Both the position numbers and the translations under genes were made by a program. From Saprospiraceae bacterium (GTDB taxonomy: Bacteria > Bacteroidota > Bacteroidia > Chitinophagales > Saprospiraceae), in contig JAJTER010000007.1 in NCBI GenBank assembly GCA_021299835.1, forward strand, positions 1-52,700: 52,700 bases of DNA, given 5' to 3'. This document shows, piece by piece, positions 42,737-51,406 of the stretch; within the stretch, counting starts at the first letter, position 1, and each line of letters starts with the position of its first letter. The notes beneath the pieces are model-generated. The model was not told the DNA's origin. It did no database searches and was given only the letters and a program-made list of their open reading frames with translations.

Positions 42737-43383
42737 TCACTATAATTCATGATACCCCTTCTATCGCGGGTAATTATTTAGCTGAGTTACGCGATGTTAC
42801 CGTGCAACAGAATAAGGTGCTTTTTCGCAGAAATATTCAAAGACTGGGTGTTTTTATGGCCCACGAATTAAGTAAGCATTTATCTTTTGAAATAAAAAAA
42901 ATTCAAACTCCTTTAGGCATTGCCGATTGTACGATGGTGAATACACCCATCGTTTTAGGAACCATTTTGAGAGCGGGATTACCTATGCACCAGGGATTTT
43001 TAGACGTATTTGATGATGCTGAAAATGCCTTTTTAACGGCGTATAGAAAACATCACGGAAGTGGAAAATTTGAAATTGAAATGGAATACGTTTCCTGCCC
43101 CGATCTTACCGATAAATGCCTTGTTTTAATAGATCCTATGCTCGCAACGGGAGCGTCTATCATAAAGGCGGTAGAACATTTAGCTAAATACGGGCAACCC
43201 TCATCGATTCATATTGTGTCAGCTATTGCCTCAAAGGAAGGACTGAATCAAGTACATAAGAAATTGCCACAGGCCCATATTTGGATTGGTGATGTGGATG
43301 AAGAGTTAACGGCAACATCATATATCGTTCCGGGTTTAGGAGACGCAGGTGATTTAAGTTTTGGTGAAAAATGTCAGGACTAA
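42733..43383 (+). CDS. upp: Uracil phosphoribosyltransferase
   Basis: A 216-residue UPRT converting uracil and PRPP to UMP. The family signatures are visible: FRRNIQRLGVFMAHELSKHL, LGTILRAGLPMHQGFLDVF, and the PRPP loop IDPMLATGASIIKAVEHL. The uracil-recognition C-terminus reads YIVPGLGDAGDLSFG. The ATG lies in the TGA of the deacetylase-like gene. With tdk it represents pyrimidine salvage. It is convergent with the LacI gene, with only about 57 bases between them and no obvious hairpin. Confidence 0.95.
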   Translation: MITIIHDTPSIAGNYLAELRDVTVQQNKVLFRRNIQRLGVFMAHELSKHLSFEIKKIQTPLGIADCTMVNTPIVLGTILRAGLPMHQGFLDVFDDAENAFLTAYRKHHGSGKFEIEMEYVSCPDLTDKCLVLIDPMLATGASIIKAVEHLAKYGQPSSIHIVSAIASKEGLNQVHKKLPQAHIWIGDVDEELTATSYIVPGLGDAGDLSFGEKCQD

Positions 43384-43440
43384 TCTCAATATATTTATAA
43401 ACCAGGCATTTATTTTTGTTTATTTACTATGTTTTGTTTC

Positions 43441-44454
43441 TTACATTTTTGTCGATTCTCTTATAAAGATTGTAGATTTCAGTACAACATTAGGAAGCGT
43501 AGTAATAGGTTGGATTTTACCTTTGTTCTTAATACTTTGAAATAAAAGTAGGGCAGCCTCTTTTCCAATGGAAAATGCAGGTTGCGTAAGGGTCGATAAT
43601 GCAGGGTTTAATAAAGCGGCAGTGGGCAAATTTGAAAAACTAATGATTTTTAATTGTTTGGGTATCTTGATATTTATTTCTTTGCAAATATGATAGGTTT
43701 GAATGGCTAATTTTTCTACAGATGAAAATATGCCCAATGATACCGGTAAGGGTTGTAAGAAATCTCTTATAATCTGAAAACTTAAGGTTTCATCCGTTCC
43801 TGCTTCAATAATATGAACGTGAGAAGGCTCGATTTGATATTGCTTTAGCGCGGCCAAAAATCCGTCTTTCCTATGATTAATAGCTGACATTTGGTTAGAA
43901 AGAGAAAGAAAGGCAAAATGTTTGCACTGACTTTTTATTAAATGTTCCGTGGCCTGGAAACCAGCCTGATAGTCGTCAGTGGTTACCCTTGGCGCGTCAA
44001 CATCAAAATTAGCTCTGTCAAAAAATACAAAGGGAATACCTTTTTGTACCAATTCGTGATAATGCGCATTATTATTTGAAGTGCCTGAAGATGATATTAG
44101 GATGCCATCTACCCGGCCATTTAGCAAATGCCTGATAACCTGTTCCTCTTTTTCTGGTATTTCATGAGTTATATATATAAGGACATGGTATTTTAATTCC
44201 TCAGCAATAGATTCAATACCATTGATAACCAGGGAAAAAAAGTTATGCGCAATTTCGGGGATCACCACCGCAATCGTTTTACTGGAATTTCTCCTTAAGC
44301 TACTGGCAAATGGATTGGGTTGATAATTGAGTTGTTTTGCCAATGCTAATACTTTCTCCTTCGTTTCAGCTTTTATCTCATAGCTGTCGTGAAGTGCTTT
44401 TGAAACGGTAGAAACGGACAGATTTAGTTCCTTTGCCAATTTTTTAATATTCAT
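43441..44454 (-). CDS. LacI/GalR family transcriptional regulator
   Basis: A 337-residue repressor-type regulator. The N-terminal HTH and hinge are complete: MNIKKLAKELNLSVSTVSKA, ETKEKVLALAKQLNYQPNPF and the hinge ASSLRRNSSKTIAVVIPE. A periplasmic-binding-like sensor domain follows, with VIPEIAHNFFSLVINGIES, GRVDGILISSSG, PFVFFDRANFD and VTTDDYQAGFQATEHLIKSQ. The ATG at 44454 is chosen because it starts the HTH and has AAGGAG at a suitable distance; the ATG three codons earlier overlaps that site. It probably binds a sugar-derived effector (inference from family). It is divergent from the double-esterase gene, with a palindromic operator between them. Confidence 0.92.
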   Translation of the reverse strand: MNIKKLAKELNLSVSTVSKALHDSYEIKAETKEKVLALAKQLNYQPNPFASSLRRNSSKTIAVVIPEIAHNFFSLVINGIESIAEELKYHVLIYITHEIPEKEEQVIRHLLNGRVDGILISSSGTSNNNAHYHELVQKGIPFVFFDRANFDVDAPRVTTDDYQAGFQATEHLIKSQCKHFAFLSLSNQMSAINHRKDGFLAALKQYQIEPSHVHIIEAGTDETLSFQIIRDFLQPLPVSLGIFSSVEKLAIQTYHICKEINIKIPKQLKIISFSNLPTAALLNPALSTLTQPAFSIGKEAALLLFQSIKNKGKIQPITTLPNVVLKSTIFIRESTKM

Positions 44455-44520
44455 ATTTTCCATCTCCTTTTCATTTTATAATGTTAAGGTACTTCTATTT
44501 AGTTAATTCTGGGGGAAGAG

Positions 44521-44538
44521 TACGAAAACGATTTCGTA
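44521..44538. promoter_or_regulatory. Likely LacI-family operator
   Basis: TACGAAAACGATTTCGTA is an 18-bp palindrome centred on CG, matching the LacI/GalR operator form (nAAnCGnTTn) with exact 7-bp arms TACGAAA and TTTCGTA. It lies 67 bases upstream of the regulator ATG and 179 bases upstream of the double-esterase ATG. It therefore probably mediates autoregulation and control of the esterase. No second copy was seen near the SusC promoter. Apart from this the 44455-44716 gap shows nothing certain. Confidence 0.78.
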
Positions 44539-44716
44539 ATTAAATATGGAGGTTTCTAATATTGCCTTACTTCCTATTAGTGAAAAGTAGGGGGAATAAA
44601 CTTGAGTAGCCGTAAATATTTATTAATTAAAAATCTGTCAGTATTGGTTTCACTATCAGGACAATAACCCTTATCTTGGTTTTGATTGATTATTTTGATA
44701 AAAAATTGTAAAGTAT

Positions 44717-46249
44717 ATGCGCACGTTTAAATGGTTCGTTTTTTTTATCAGTTGCTCTTTTGTAAGTGATTCTTTTGCCCAGCGGTATAAAGATGTCATC
44801 TACGAACGTATTGATACCCTTTCTGATGTTCCGTTCCATCGTTCTGTGGGACTCTCAGGTCAAATGCAGCAGCATTTGCTCGATGTTTATCTGCCGCCGC
44901 AACAAGATACCTCCTTGAAAAGACCGCTAATGATTTTTATTCATGGGGGTGGATTCAGGAATAATACAAAAGTAGGGGCGTTCAATGGATTGGTTTGTAC
45001 AGGCTTAGCTCAAAGAGGTTATGTCGCTGCCTCTATCGATTATAGACTCGGTATTGACTCTTCTAATAGTGATGAGGCATACTTTGAAGCTTTTGTCAGA
45101 GCTGTTCAGGATGCAAAAGCGGCGGTGAGATATTTAAAAGAAAATGCATTAGCCTTTAGAATTGATACCGCTCAGGTTTTTATCATGGGAAGTTCGGCGG
45201 GGGCTATGACGGCATTGGGTGTAGCTTATTTAGACCAATATGAAGTGCCCGTTTCCGTTTCTTCTAAATGGGGCTTATTGGATCCCGTAAAATCAAGTAT
45301 TTCGACTAATGTTCATGGCGTTGTAAATTGTTGGGGTGCATTGACCAATCTTTCCTTTATAAAGGAAGGGGATGTTCCCGTTTTTTCAGTTCATGGAGAA
45401 ATGGACAAGACCGTACCTTTTGATTCTTCCTATTCGTGGCATGGTTTCAAATACGGAAGCCTTCCCATTTTTGAAAGGGCACTTAAACTAGGTTTGCCAA
45501 CAGGTTATTTACCGTTTCCTAATACCGGACATACTTTGGACAGTAAAAAGGAAAAGCAAGGCGCTGCCCTAAATGAAATAGTTCACTGGTTATTTACTCA
45601 GTTGAAAAATAATAAATCGACGAGTAATGCAGGAATAAAAAGATTTGAAAAGGAAATCCTTGTTTTTGATAGTCTGAACAATGCTATAAACTATCCGGAA
45701 AATTCAGTGCTCGTAACAGGGAGCAGTTTTGTAAGGCTTTGGAAAAATGTGCCTGCTGATTTAGCTCCCTTATCGGTTATTCATAGGGGATATGGTGGAA
45801 GTAATATCCCAGAAATGGCCTATTATATCGAGCGTATTGCCTTTCCACATAACCTGAAAGCAATAGTCTTATATACAGGAAGTAATGATTTGACTGTTTC
45901 AAATAATGATAAATCTCCAATTCAGATCCTTGAAACTTATAAGCAAATTATCCACACGCTGCGTAAAAAATTTCCAGCAATCCCCATTATTTGGATTGAA
46001 ATTTCGCCTTCTCCAAGAAGATGGAAAGTTTGGGATAAAATTGAGGAAACAAATATGCTCATTCGAGAATATTCAGCCTCTCAACCATTTTTGCACACCG
46101 TGTCAGTGAAAAATGCATTCCTTGATGAATCAAATCAGCCTATTGGCAAATATTTCGGTAAAGATAACCTTCATTATAATGAGGAAGGATATGTGATTTG
46201 GGGAAATACGCTGACTCCACAAATTCATAAAATATTGGATGTCAAATAG
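44717..46249 (+). CDS. Secreted two-domain esterase: alpha/beta hydrolase + SGNH hydrolase
   Basis: A 510-residue secreted fusion with a signal peptide (FKWFVFFISCSFVSDSFAQ). Residues about 30-295 form an alpha/beta hydrolase: oxyanion FIHGGGFRN, nucleophile Ser160 in IMGSSAGAM, acid in VHGEMDKTVPFD and His in PNTGHTLD. Residues about 320-510 form an SGNH hydrolase: block I VTGSSFVRLW (Ser337), the Gly block HRGYGGSNIPEM, the Asn block YTGSNDLT, and the catalytic pair Asp483/His486 in KDNLHYNEEGY. Both halves keep their catalytic residues, so it may remove two kinds of ester from one substrate (inference). It is flanked by a LacI operator and a terminator, convergent with the SusC locus. Confidence 0.88.
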   Translation: MRTFKWFVFFISCSFVSDSFAQRYKDVIYERIDTLSDVPFHRSVGLSGQMQQHLLDVYLPPQQDTSLKRPLMIFIHGGGFRNNTKVGAFNGLVCTGLAQRGYVAASIDYRLGIDSSNSDEAYFEAFVRAVQDAKAAVRYLKENALAFRIDTAQVFIMGSSAGAMTALGVAYLDQYEVPVSVSSKWGLLDPVKSSISTNVHGVVNCWGALTNLSFIKEGDVPVFSVHGEMDKTVPFDSSYSWHGFKYGSLPIFERALKLGLPTGYLPFPNTGHTLDSKKEKQGAALNEIVHWLFTQLKNNKSTSNAGIKRFEKEILVFDSLNNAINYPENSVLVTGSSFVRLWKNVPADLAPLSVIHRGYGGSNIPEMAYYIERIAFPHNLKAIVLYTGSNDLTVSNNDKSPIQILETYKQIIHTLRKKFPAIPIIWIEISPSPRRWKVWDKIEETNMLIREYSASQPFLHTVSVKNAFLDESNQPIGKYFGKDNLHYNEEGYVIWGNTLTPQIHKILDVK

Positions 46250-46261
46250 TTTAATTAAAAT

Positions 46262-46297
46262 AAAAAGCCCGGTTAATCTGCATTAGCCGGGCTTTTT
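46262..46297. terminator. Bidirectional intrinsic terminator
   Basis: AAAAAGCCCGGTTAAT pairs with ATTAGCCGGGCTTTTT over 16 bases with one G-T pair and a CTGC loop. It lies between the esterase (ending 46249) and the convergent lipoprotein gene (ending 46317), with A and T tracts serving both. Confidence 0.92.
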
Positions 46298-46316
46298 ATA
46301 TGTTAATATGTCCTGT

Positions 46317-46751
46317 TTATTTGATGGAAATATTTGTAGGACTTAAGGTTCTTCTTAAAGAAACCAAATTATTTGCCGTAATAGCCTCCACTTGCAAACT
46401 AAAGGATTTTCCCTTTTCGTTTGGCACCGTGTAAGGAACGGTGATAACATGCACTCTCTCCGCTGCTGAGAAATTAGCAACAAATGGAACACTTCTTACG
46501 AAATTATAAGTGCCGGATGTACCAATTCTTTGGTAAAACTTAAACTCTTTTATGTCCGTATTTAAGGCATGTGCCTTGATGGTAAGATTTACAGTGCTAT
46601 TTGCATCGGCAGTGGAAACCGGAGAGGTCAGCGCAGATACCTGGGCGACATCTCCCACAATTTCGAATAAATCACTTGTAGGATTATATTCCTTATGACA
46701 GGCAGATAGAAGTATAACCAGAAGTAATAGAATATTATTAAGAATTCTCAT
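46317..46751 (-). CDS. Small lipoprotein, third gene of the SusCD operon
   Basis: A 144-residue lipoprotein: type II signal peptide MRILNNILLLLVILLSAC with Cys18. The mature part is a single beta-sandwich-like domain with strands such as VSALTSPVSTADANSTVNLT, IKEFKFYQRIGTSGTYNFVR and KGKSFSLQVEAITANN. It follows susD after 20 bases on the same strand, the place where SusE/F-type surface glycan-binding proteins or small accessory lipoproteins are often found. The Ig-like look suggests a surface-exposed binding role, but there is no family match I can name. Confidence 0.75.
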   Translation of the reverse strand: MRILNNILLLLVILLSACHKEYNPTSDLFEIVGDVAQVSALTSPVSTADANSTVNLTIKAHALNTDIKEFKFYQRIGTSGTYNFVRSVPFVANFSAAERVHVITVPYTVPNEKGKSFSLQVEAITANNLVSLRRTLSPTNISIK

Positions 46752-46771
46752 CGTTCAATACTGTTTAATAA

Positions 46772-48226
46772 TTAATTAAAAATCCACATCTTAACGTCAA
46801 GGTCGCGAAAGTTTTGTGTTGCATTCGCTGAATTCCTGGAAGTTTCTGAGGTGGGATAAGCTGCTCTCTGAATCCACTTGCCTTTTAAATCTGGATTGTG
46901 GTTTGCTGGCAATGATAAACCTGGAAGTATGGTATTGCTATAATCATAGCGACGTAAATCTGTCCATGCCTCAGGATTAAGAAAAAGGGCCTTGTATTTC
47001 TCGGAAATGATTTGAGAAATGGTTAGGTTCTCCGCTCCAACGGCAATTTTAGGGTTAGATGTAAATGCTGTAATATTTGCAGCCGATACACCAATTTTAG
47101 TCATATTGGCTCTAATGCCGTCTAAATAAGCATTGTAAGCGTCGGGATTGCCTTTGCCACCGTTCTGTAAAAGTCTTACCTCCGCTTCAATAAACTTAGC
47201 TTCTGCATTGGTAACCATTTGAAGGGGAGCCAATAGACTGAAATTCCAACCAAAAAAATTGGTTCTGTCATTGTAAACGGTGGTCGCTCCAGCACCTGTT
47301 CCAGGATTTGTTCCTTTAAATAAAGGATCAGCCGCTACATTTTTAAAGGCAAGAAGAGAAACCCTAGGGTCAACTACTTCCTGTACCGTTCCATTCATAA
47401 GATTCATAAACTGTCCGCCAAAAGTTGTAGAAAAGTTTCCTGTATTATTTGCTAAGGCAATAGAATGCCATGGATTGAAATTTCTGTCAGTGTAAACCAG
47501 TTGGAAGTCTTCGGTATTTAGTTTAATTCCTTTGCTTAAAGCGTCTAAAATGGCAGGATAAGCAGCCGCAGCACCTGTTTTCTTTGCAGTATGAAGCAGG
47601 TATCTTGCTTTTAGCGTTTGAGCAGTTTTCAACCAATTTCCGATATTTCCTCTGTAAACAATATCGTCTGTACCTGGTTTGAATAAAGATTCAGTAGCAC
47701 TTAATTCAGTAATTGCTTCATTAAGAAGACGTTGAATGTCCTTGTACACCTCTTCCTGCGTGTCGTATTTTGGTGCAAAATCTGTCAATTGGTTATCAGA
47801 ACTTTTATATGGAATATTTTCCCAAATGGTCGTTGCTAAACCAAGATTATAAGCAATAACTACTTTAGCCAATCCACTATAGTGTGGAGAGTTGTTGCTA
47901 TTTGCCTTCTTAATCATTGCATTCGCATTGGGTATAATATTTAAATATAAATTAACCCAAACACCATCAAAAGTACTTCTTAGGTGTGAATCAGTACCCG
48001 AAGCAACCAAACTACCTATATGCTGAATATAAGAGCTGCTTATAGACGCAGCACTTTGCGTTGAATTGGCCGAGAAAAACAAAATGGTAGGCGTCAAAGT
48101 ATTCAAACTTGCGTCATTTGTTTTATTGGGATCAATATTAGTGTCACCACCAATGTAGCTCTCACAGTTAGTTACCGTCAATATAAGTGCTAACCAAATT
48201 ATTTTTTGCAAAAATTTATTTTTCAT
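46772..48226 (-). CDS. SusD/RagB family nutrient-binding outer-membrane lipoprotein
   Basis: A 484-residue lipoprotein of the SusD-like_2 type. The ATG at 48226 gives the type II signal peptide MKNKFLQKIIWLALILTVTN with Cys21; earlier methionines at 48235 and 48232 are possible. Mature start DPNKTNDASLNTLTPTILFF is typical of this subfamily, followed by TPR-like helical segments (YKDIQRLLNEAITELSATES, LKTAQTLKARYLLHTAKKTG) and the C-terminal EAWTDLRRYDYSN. It caps the SusC barrel and binds substrate at the cell surface. It lies 23 bases after susC. Confidence 0.94.
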   Translation of the reverse strand: MKNKFLQKIIWLALILTVTNCESYIGGDTNIDPNKTNDASLNTLTPTILFFSANSTQSAASISSSYIQHIGSLVASGTDSHLRSTFDGVWVNLYLNIIPNANAMIKKANSNNSPHYSGLAKVVIAYNLGLATTIWENIPYKSSDNQLTDFAPKYDTQEEVYKDIQRLLNEAITELSATESLFKPGTDDIVYRGNIGNWLKTAQTLKARYLLHTAKKTGAAAAYPAILDALSKGIKLNTEDFQLVYTDRNFNPWHSIALANNTGNFSTTFGGQFMNLMNGTVQEVVDPRVSLLAFKNVAADPLFKGTNPGTGAGATTVYNDRTNFFGWNFSLLAPLQMVTNAEAKFIEAEVRLLQNGGKGNPDAYNAYLDGIRANMTKIGVSAANITAFTSNPKIAVGAENLTISQIISEKYKALFLNPEAWTDLRRYDYSNTILPGLSLPANHNPDLKGKWIQRAAYPTSETSRNSANATQNFRDLDVKMWIFN

Positions 48227-48258
48227 TATCATCAATTTCTGTTTTCAAAATGGGTTTA

Positions 48259-51200
48259 TTAAAATCCAATGTTAAGGTTGAAATTTATATTTCGCGTATT
48301 AGGCGTATTTCTGCCTGTAAACCCTACGAGGTTAGAACCAGAACCAAAAGCAAGCGCCTCAGGGTCATATCCTCTGAAAGGAGTAGATAAAAAGACATTA
48401 CTTGCAGAAATACCCAAACGAGCTGATGAAATGGCTTTTCCAAACAAAGATTTTGGTAAACTGTAAGAAAGATTAATATTTCTAATTCTAAACCATGAAG
48501 CGTCCTGGAGATTGAAGGAATGATGGCCATTAATACCAAAAGCACGGTAAGTATTTTCATCGACAATCACAGGTATGGTATTCGCTTTACCGTCTGCAGT
48601 AACACCATTCCAAACCGTCATCACATTTCTGTCTTCAGTAAATAAGGTAGTACCATTTCTAAGTGCATTCATTTCCATAAGATCTACCATATCTCCACCT
48701 TGTCTTACTTCAAGTAATACATTTAAAGTCAGACCTTTGTAAGAAAAAGTATTGTTTAAACCACCAAACCAATCCGGAAGAGCATTTCCAAGTTTGATAT
48801 ACTTACTTTGGTCTAATGTAGGTAAACCATTGGTACCTATCAAAACTTCCCCTTTTTCATTTCTTCGCCAATCGTAAGCATACATGTCACCCATGGAACC
48901 TCCTTCTACGATTCTTAAAGCAGATCTTCCCTGGTCATAAAAGGTAATTTCCTTTAGATTTTCTGGCATAGATACAACAGTGTTGCGTATTCTTGTCCAG
49001 TTAATGTCAATATCCCAGCGGAATTTTCCTTTTAACGGGCTAAAACCTAGAAGAACCTCAACACCTTTATTTACAATTAAACCTGCATTGGTAGTATATC
49101 TGGAAAAACCTGTAACGTTGCTGATGGGCACATCGATAATTTGATTTTTACTGTTTCTTACAAAATAATTCGCTTCTAATGAGATCAGATTATTTAGGAA
49201 ATTAGCCTCAATACCTACTTCTGATTCAGTGGTAAGTTCTGGCAATAAATTGAAATTACCTATATCAAGGTCCCTTCTAAAGCCACCCGTTGTGCCAAAA
49301 GGAAAGCCAGGTACTGGAGCAAAATAAGTGCCAATCTGATAGGGAGAGGCATCTTTACCTACCTGAGCAACAGACCCTCTAAGTTTCATGAAACTAAAGA
49401 AAGCATTGTCTTTTAATAAGGTATTACTTACGATGTAAGAAAGACTCGCCGATGGGTAGAAGAAAGATCTGTTATCGGCAGGTAAGGTAGATGACCAGTC
49501 ATTTCTACCTGTGAAGTTGAGATATAAATAATCTTTATAGTCAATTCTCGCGTCAGCAAATACCCCAACAATTCTTCTTAAAGAATTAGATTTACGGATA
49601 AAAGCGTTAGACGTATTTAAAATATTGTAAAAACCTGGGGCTATGAAGCCTTCACCACGAGCACCTAAGTTTTCACCCTGAATATCAGTGATAGTATTAC
49701 CAACAGTAACATTAATGCCTAAATCTTCGTTGAGTTTGTGATTTGCTGTTACTATAAAGTTAGAGTTAAGTTCCATTGAATTAATGGTCTCCTCAGTAAT
49801 AAATCCACGAACCTGCGTGCCTAAATCTAAATCCGGCGGTACAATCCTTGAACGTCTGTCATTATAATAATCCGCTGTAATTTGATAGCGTGCTGATAAC
49901 CATGAATTAAATTTATAATTCAGATTCATATCTCCGTAAACTCTGTTGACATCGGTATTTAGAGGACTGCTTTCAGCCATATATCTCGGATTATCAATGG
50001 TTCCCGCCGTGATATTCTTTTGTGTGCCATCTGCTTTAAGGTAATCATTTACATCAAAAGAAGGCGACCAGTAGGAGAGAGAACTATAGATTGATTTATC
50101 ACCAGACGCTGGATTAACGCCTTTTGAGTTAGCATAATTTATCTGTCCGCCAACACTTAATTTATCAGACATTTGATGAGTAGCCGATAATTTAGCAGTA
50201 ACCCTCTGGAAACTAGTATTATAAGTTATACCCTCATTGTTAAAGAAAGAGGCGGAGGTTAAGAAACTGGTTTTATCAGAACCACCTGAAAAACTAAGGG
50301 AATGATTTGCAGTAGTTCCCTGTCTGAAAAAATCTCTGAAATGCTGATAAAAAGGGTCGCCAGGTAGCGAAGGAGGCCCATATTGCTGGAAAACTGGAAT
50401 AGACCCTGTTCTGGCTAATCCATTGATTCCGTGCGAATAAACCTCTTGAAGTAAAGGTACTTTATCTACTTCCTGTACACCATAACTGGTGGAATAATTG
50501 ATAGCCGTTTTTCCAGCCTTTCCTTTTTTTGTGGTAATGATTACCGCACCGTTGGACGCTCTTTGACCATATAACGCAGTAGCCGCCGCACCTTTTAATA
50601 TGTTGATACTTTCAATGTCATCATTGTTTATATCAGCCGCACGGTTCGTGTTCATGAATTGCTCATTGTTATTAACCGCGTTTGTTCCAACAGATGGAAG
50701 TACATTTCCTGCATTGGTAGCATTGCTAATAATGATGCCGTCAACTACAAATAAAGGCTGATTATCATTACTTCCACTTATGGAGTTGATACCTCTAATG
50801 TTGATATTTGCACCAGCACCTGGAGAACCGCCGGCACTATTAATAGTAACACCCGCTACTTTTCCTTGCAGTGCATTCACAACGTTAGGTTGGCTGGACT
50901 GCATAAGTACCTCTGCCGTTACTTTCTGTGATCCATAGCCGAGTACCTTTTTCTCTTTAGCTATACCGAAAGAGGTAACGACCACCTCATCAAGGGTCCT
51001 TCCTGCATCCAGGCTGACATTGATGATTAATTGACCGTTGATTGCGGCCTCTAATTTTTCGAATCCCACATAACTAAATTCCAAAGTACCATTCGCAGGT
51101 GCATTGGCTAAGGTATAATTACCCTCTAAATCTGTGGTGGTTCCAATGGAAGTTCCCTTGATGATAACGTTAACGCCTATTAAGGGCTCGTCATCCATAC

Positions 51201-51291
51201 TTGATACTACCTTCCCTGAAACATTGATGTTTTGCCCTGATAGTTGTGTCACTAAGGCAAAAGCTAAAATGAATGGTAAAATAAACTTCAT
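48259..51291 (-). CDS. SusC/RagA family TonB-dependent outer-membrane transporter
   Basis: A 1010-residue TonB-linked transporter. Signal peptide MKFILPFILAFALVTQLSGQ is followed by a CarboxypepD-reg-like domain (VSGKVVSSMDDEPLIGVNVI to FSYVGFEKLEA), a TonB-box-like DEVVVTSFG, the plug (VVNALQGKVAGVTINSAGGS, FVVDGIIISNATNAG, LKGAAATALYGQRASNGAVI) and a long barrel ending in NINFNLNIGF. No N-terminal STN domain is present, so it does not signal to a FecR-type anti-sigma factor. It leads the susC - susD - lipoprotein operon. The substrate is unknown; the LacI-linked double esterase nearby suggests an acylated carbohydrate (inference). The 5' promoter region (51292-51406) has no exact match to the LacI operator. 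Confidence 0.95.
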   Translation of the reverse strand: MKFILPFILAFALVTQLSGQNINVSGKVVSSMDDEPLIGVNVIIKGTSIGTTTDLEGNYTLANAPANGTLEFSYVGFEKLEAAINGQLIINVSLDAGRTLDEVVVTSFGIAKEKKVLGYGSQKVTAEVLMQSSQPNVVNALQGKVAGVTINSAGGSPGAGANINIRGINSISGSNDNQPLFVVDGIIISNATNAGNVLPSVGTNAVNNNEQFMNTNRAADINNDDIESINILKGAAATALYGQRASNGAVIITTKKGKAGKTAINYSTSYGVQEVDKVPLLQEVYSHGINGLARTGSIPVFQQYGPPSLPGDPFYQHFRDFFRQGTTANHSLSFSGGSDKTSFLTSASFFNNEGITYNTSFQRVTAKLSATHQMSDKLSVGGQINYANSKGVNPASGDKSIYSSLSYWSPSFDVNDYLKADGTQKNITAGTIDNPRYMAESSPLNTDVNRVYGDMNLNYKFNSWLSARYQITADYYNDRRSRIVPPDLDLGTQVRGFITEETINSMELNSNFIVTANHKLNEDLGINVTVGNTITDIQGENLGARGEGFIAPGFYNILNTSNAFIRKSNSLRRIVGVFADARIDYKDYLYLNFTGRNDWSSTLPADNRSFFYPSASLSYIVSNTLLKDNAFFSFMKLRGSVAQVGKDASPYQIGTYFAPVPGFPFGTTGGFRRDLDIGNFNLLPELTTESEVGIEANFLNNLISLEANYFVRNSKNQIIDVPISNVTGFSRYTTNAGLIVNKGVEVLLGFSPLKGKFRWDIDINWTRIRNTVVSMPENLKEITFYDQGRSALRIVEGGSMGDMYAYDWRRNEKGEVLIGTNGLPTLDQSKYIKLGNALPDWFGGLNNTFSYKGLTLNVLLEVRQGGDMVDLMEMNALRNGTTLFTEDRNVMTVWNGVTADGKANTIPVIVDENTYRAFGINGHHSFNLQDASWFRIRNINLSYSLPKSLFGKAISSARLGISASNVFLSTPFRGYDPEALAFGSGSNLVGFTGRNTPNTRNINFNLNIGF

Positions 51292-51406
51292 ACTGAATAA
51301 ATGTTTGATTAGTTAAAATCGTTGAAATGTAATAAGTTGAATGCCTTGGTAAAACAAATCACTTACGTAATTAAAAGTAATACTTTCGATTTAATTATTA
51401 CCAAAG

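Noticed and set aside
43384-43440. Terminator between upp and the LacI gene
   Set aside because: The gap is T-rich but no stem of useful length was found.
48187-48466. Plus-strand open frames opposite the SusC 3' end
   Set aside because: They overlap a clear SusC/SusD junction and show no signal, family motif or separate promoter.
51292-51406. A second LacI operator upstream of SusC
   Set aside because: CG-centred A/T-rich stretches occur here but none forms a palindrome like the one at 44521-44538.
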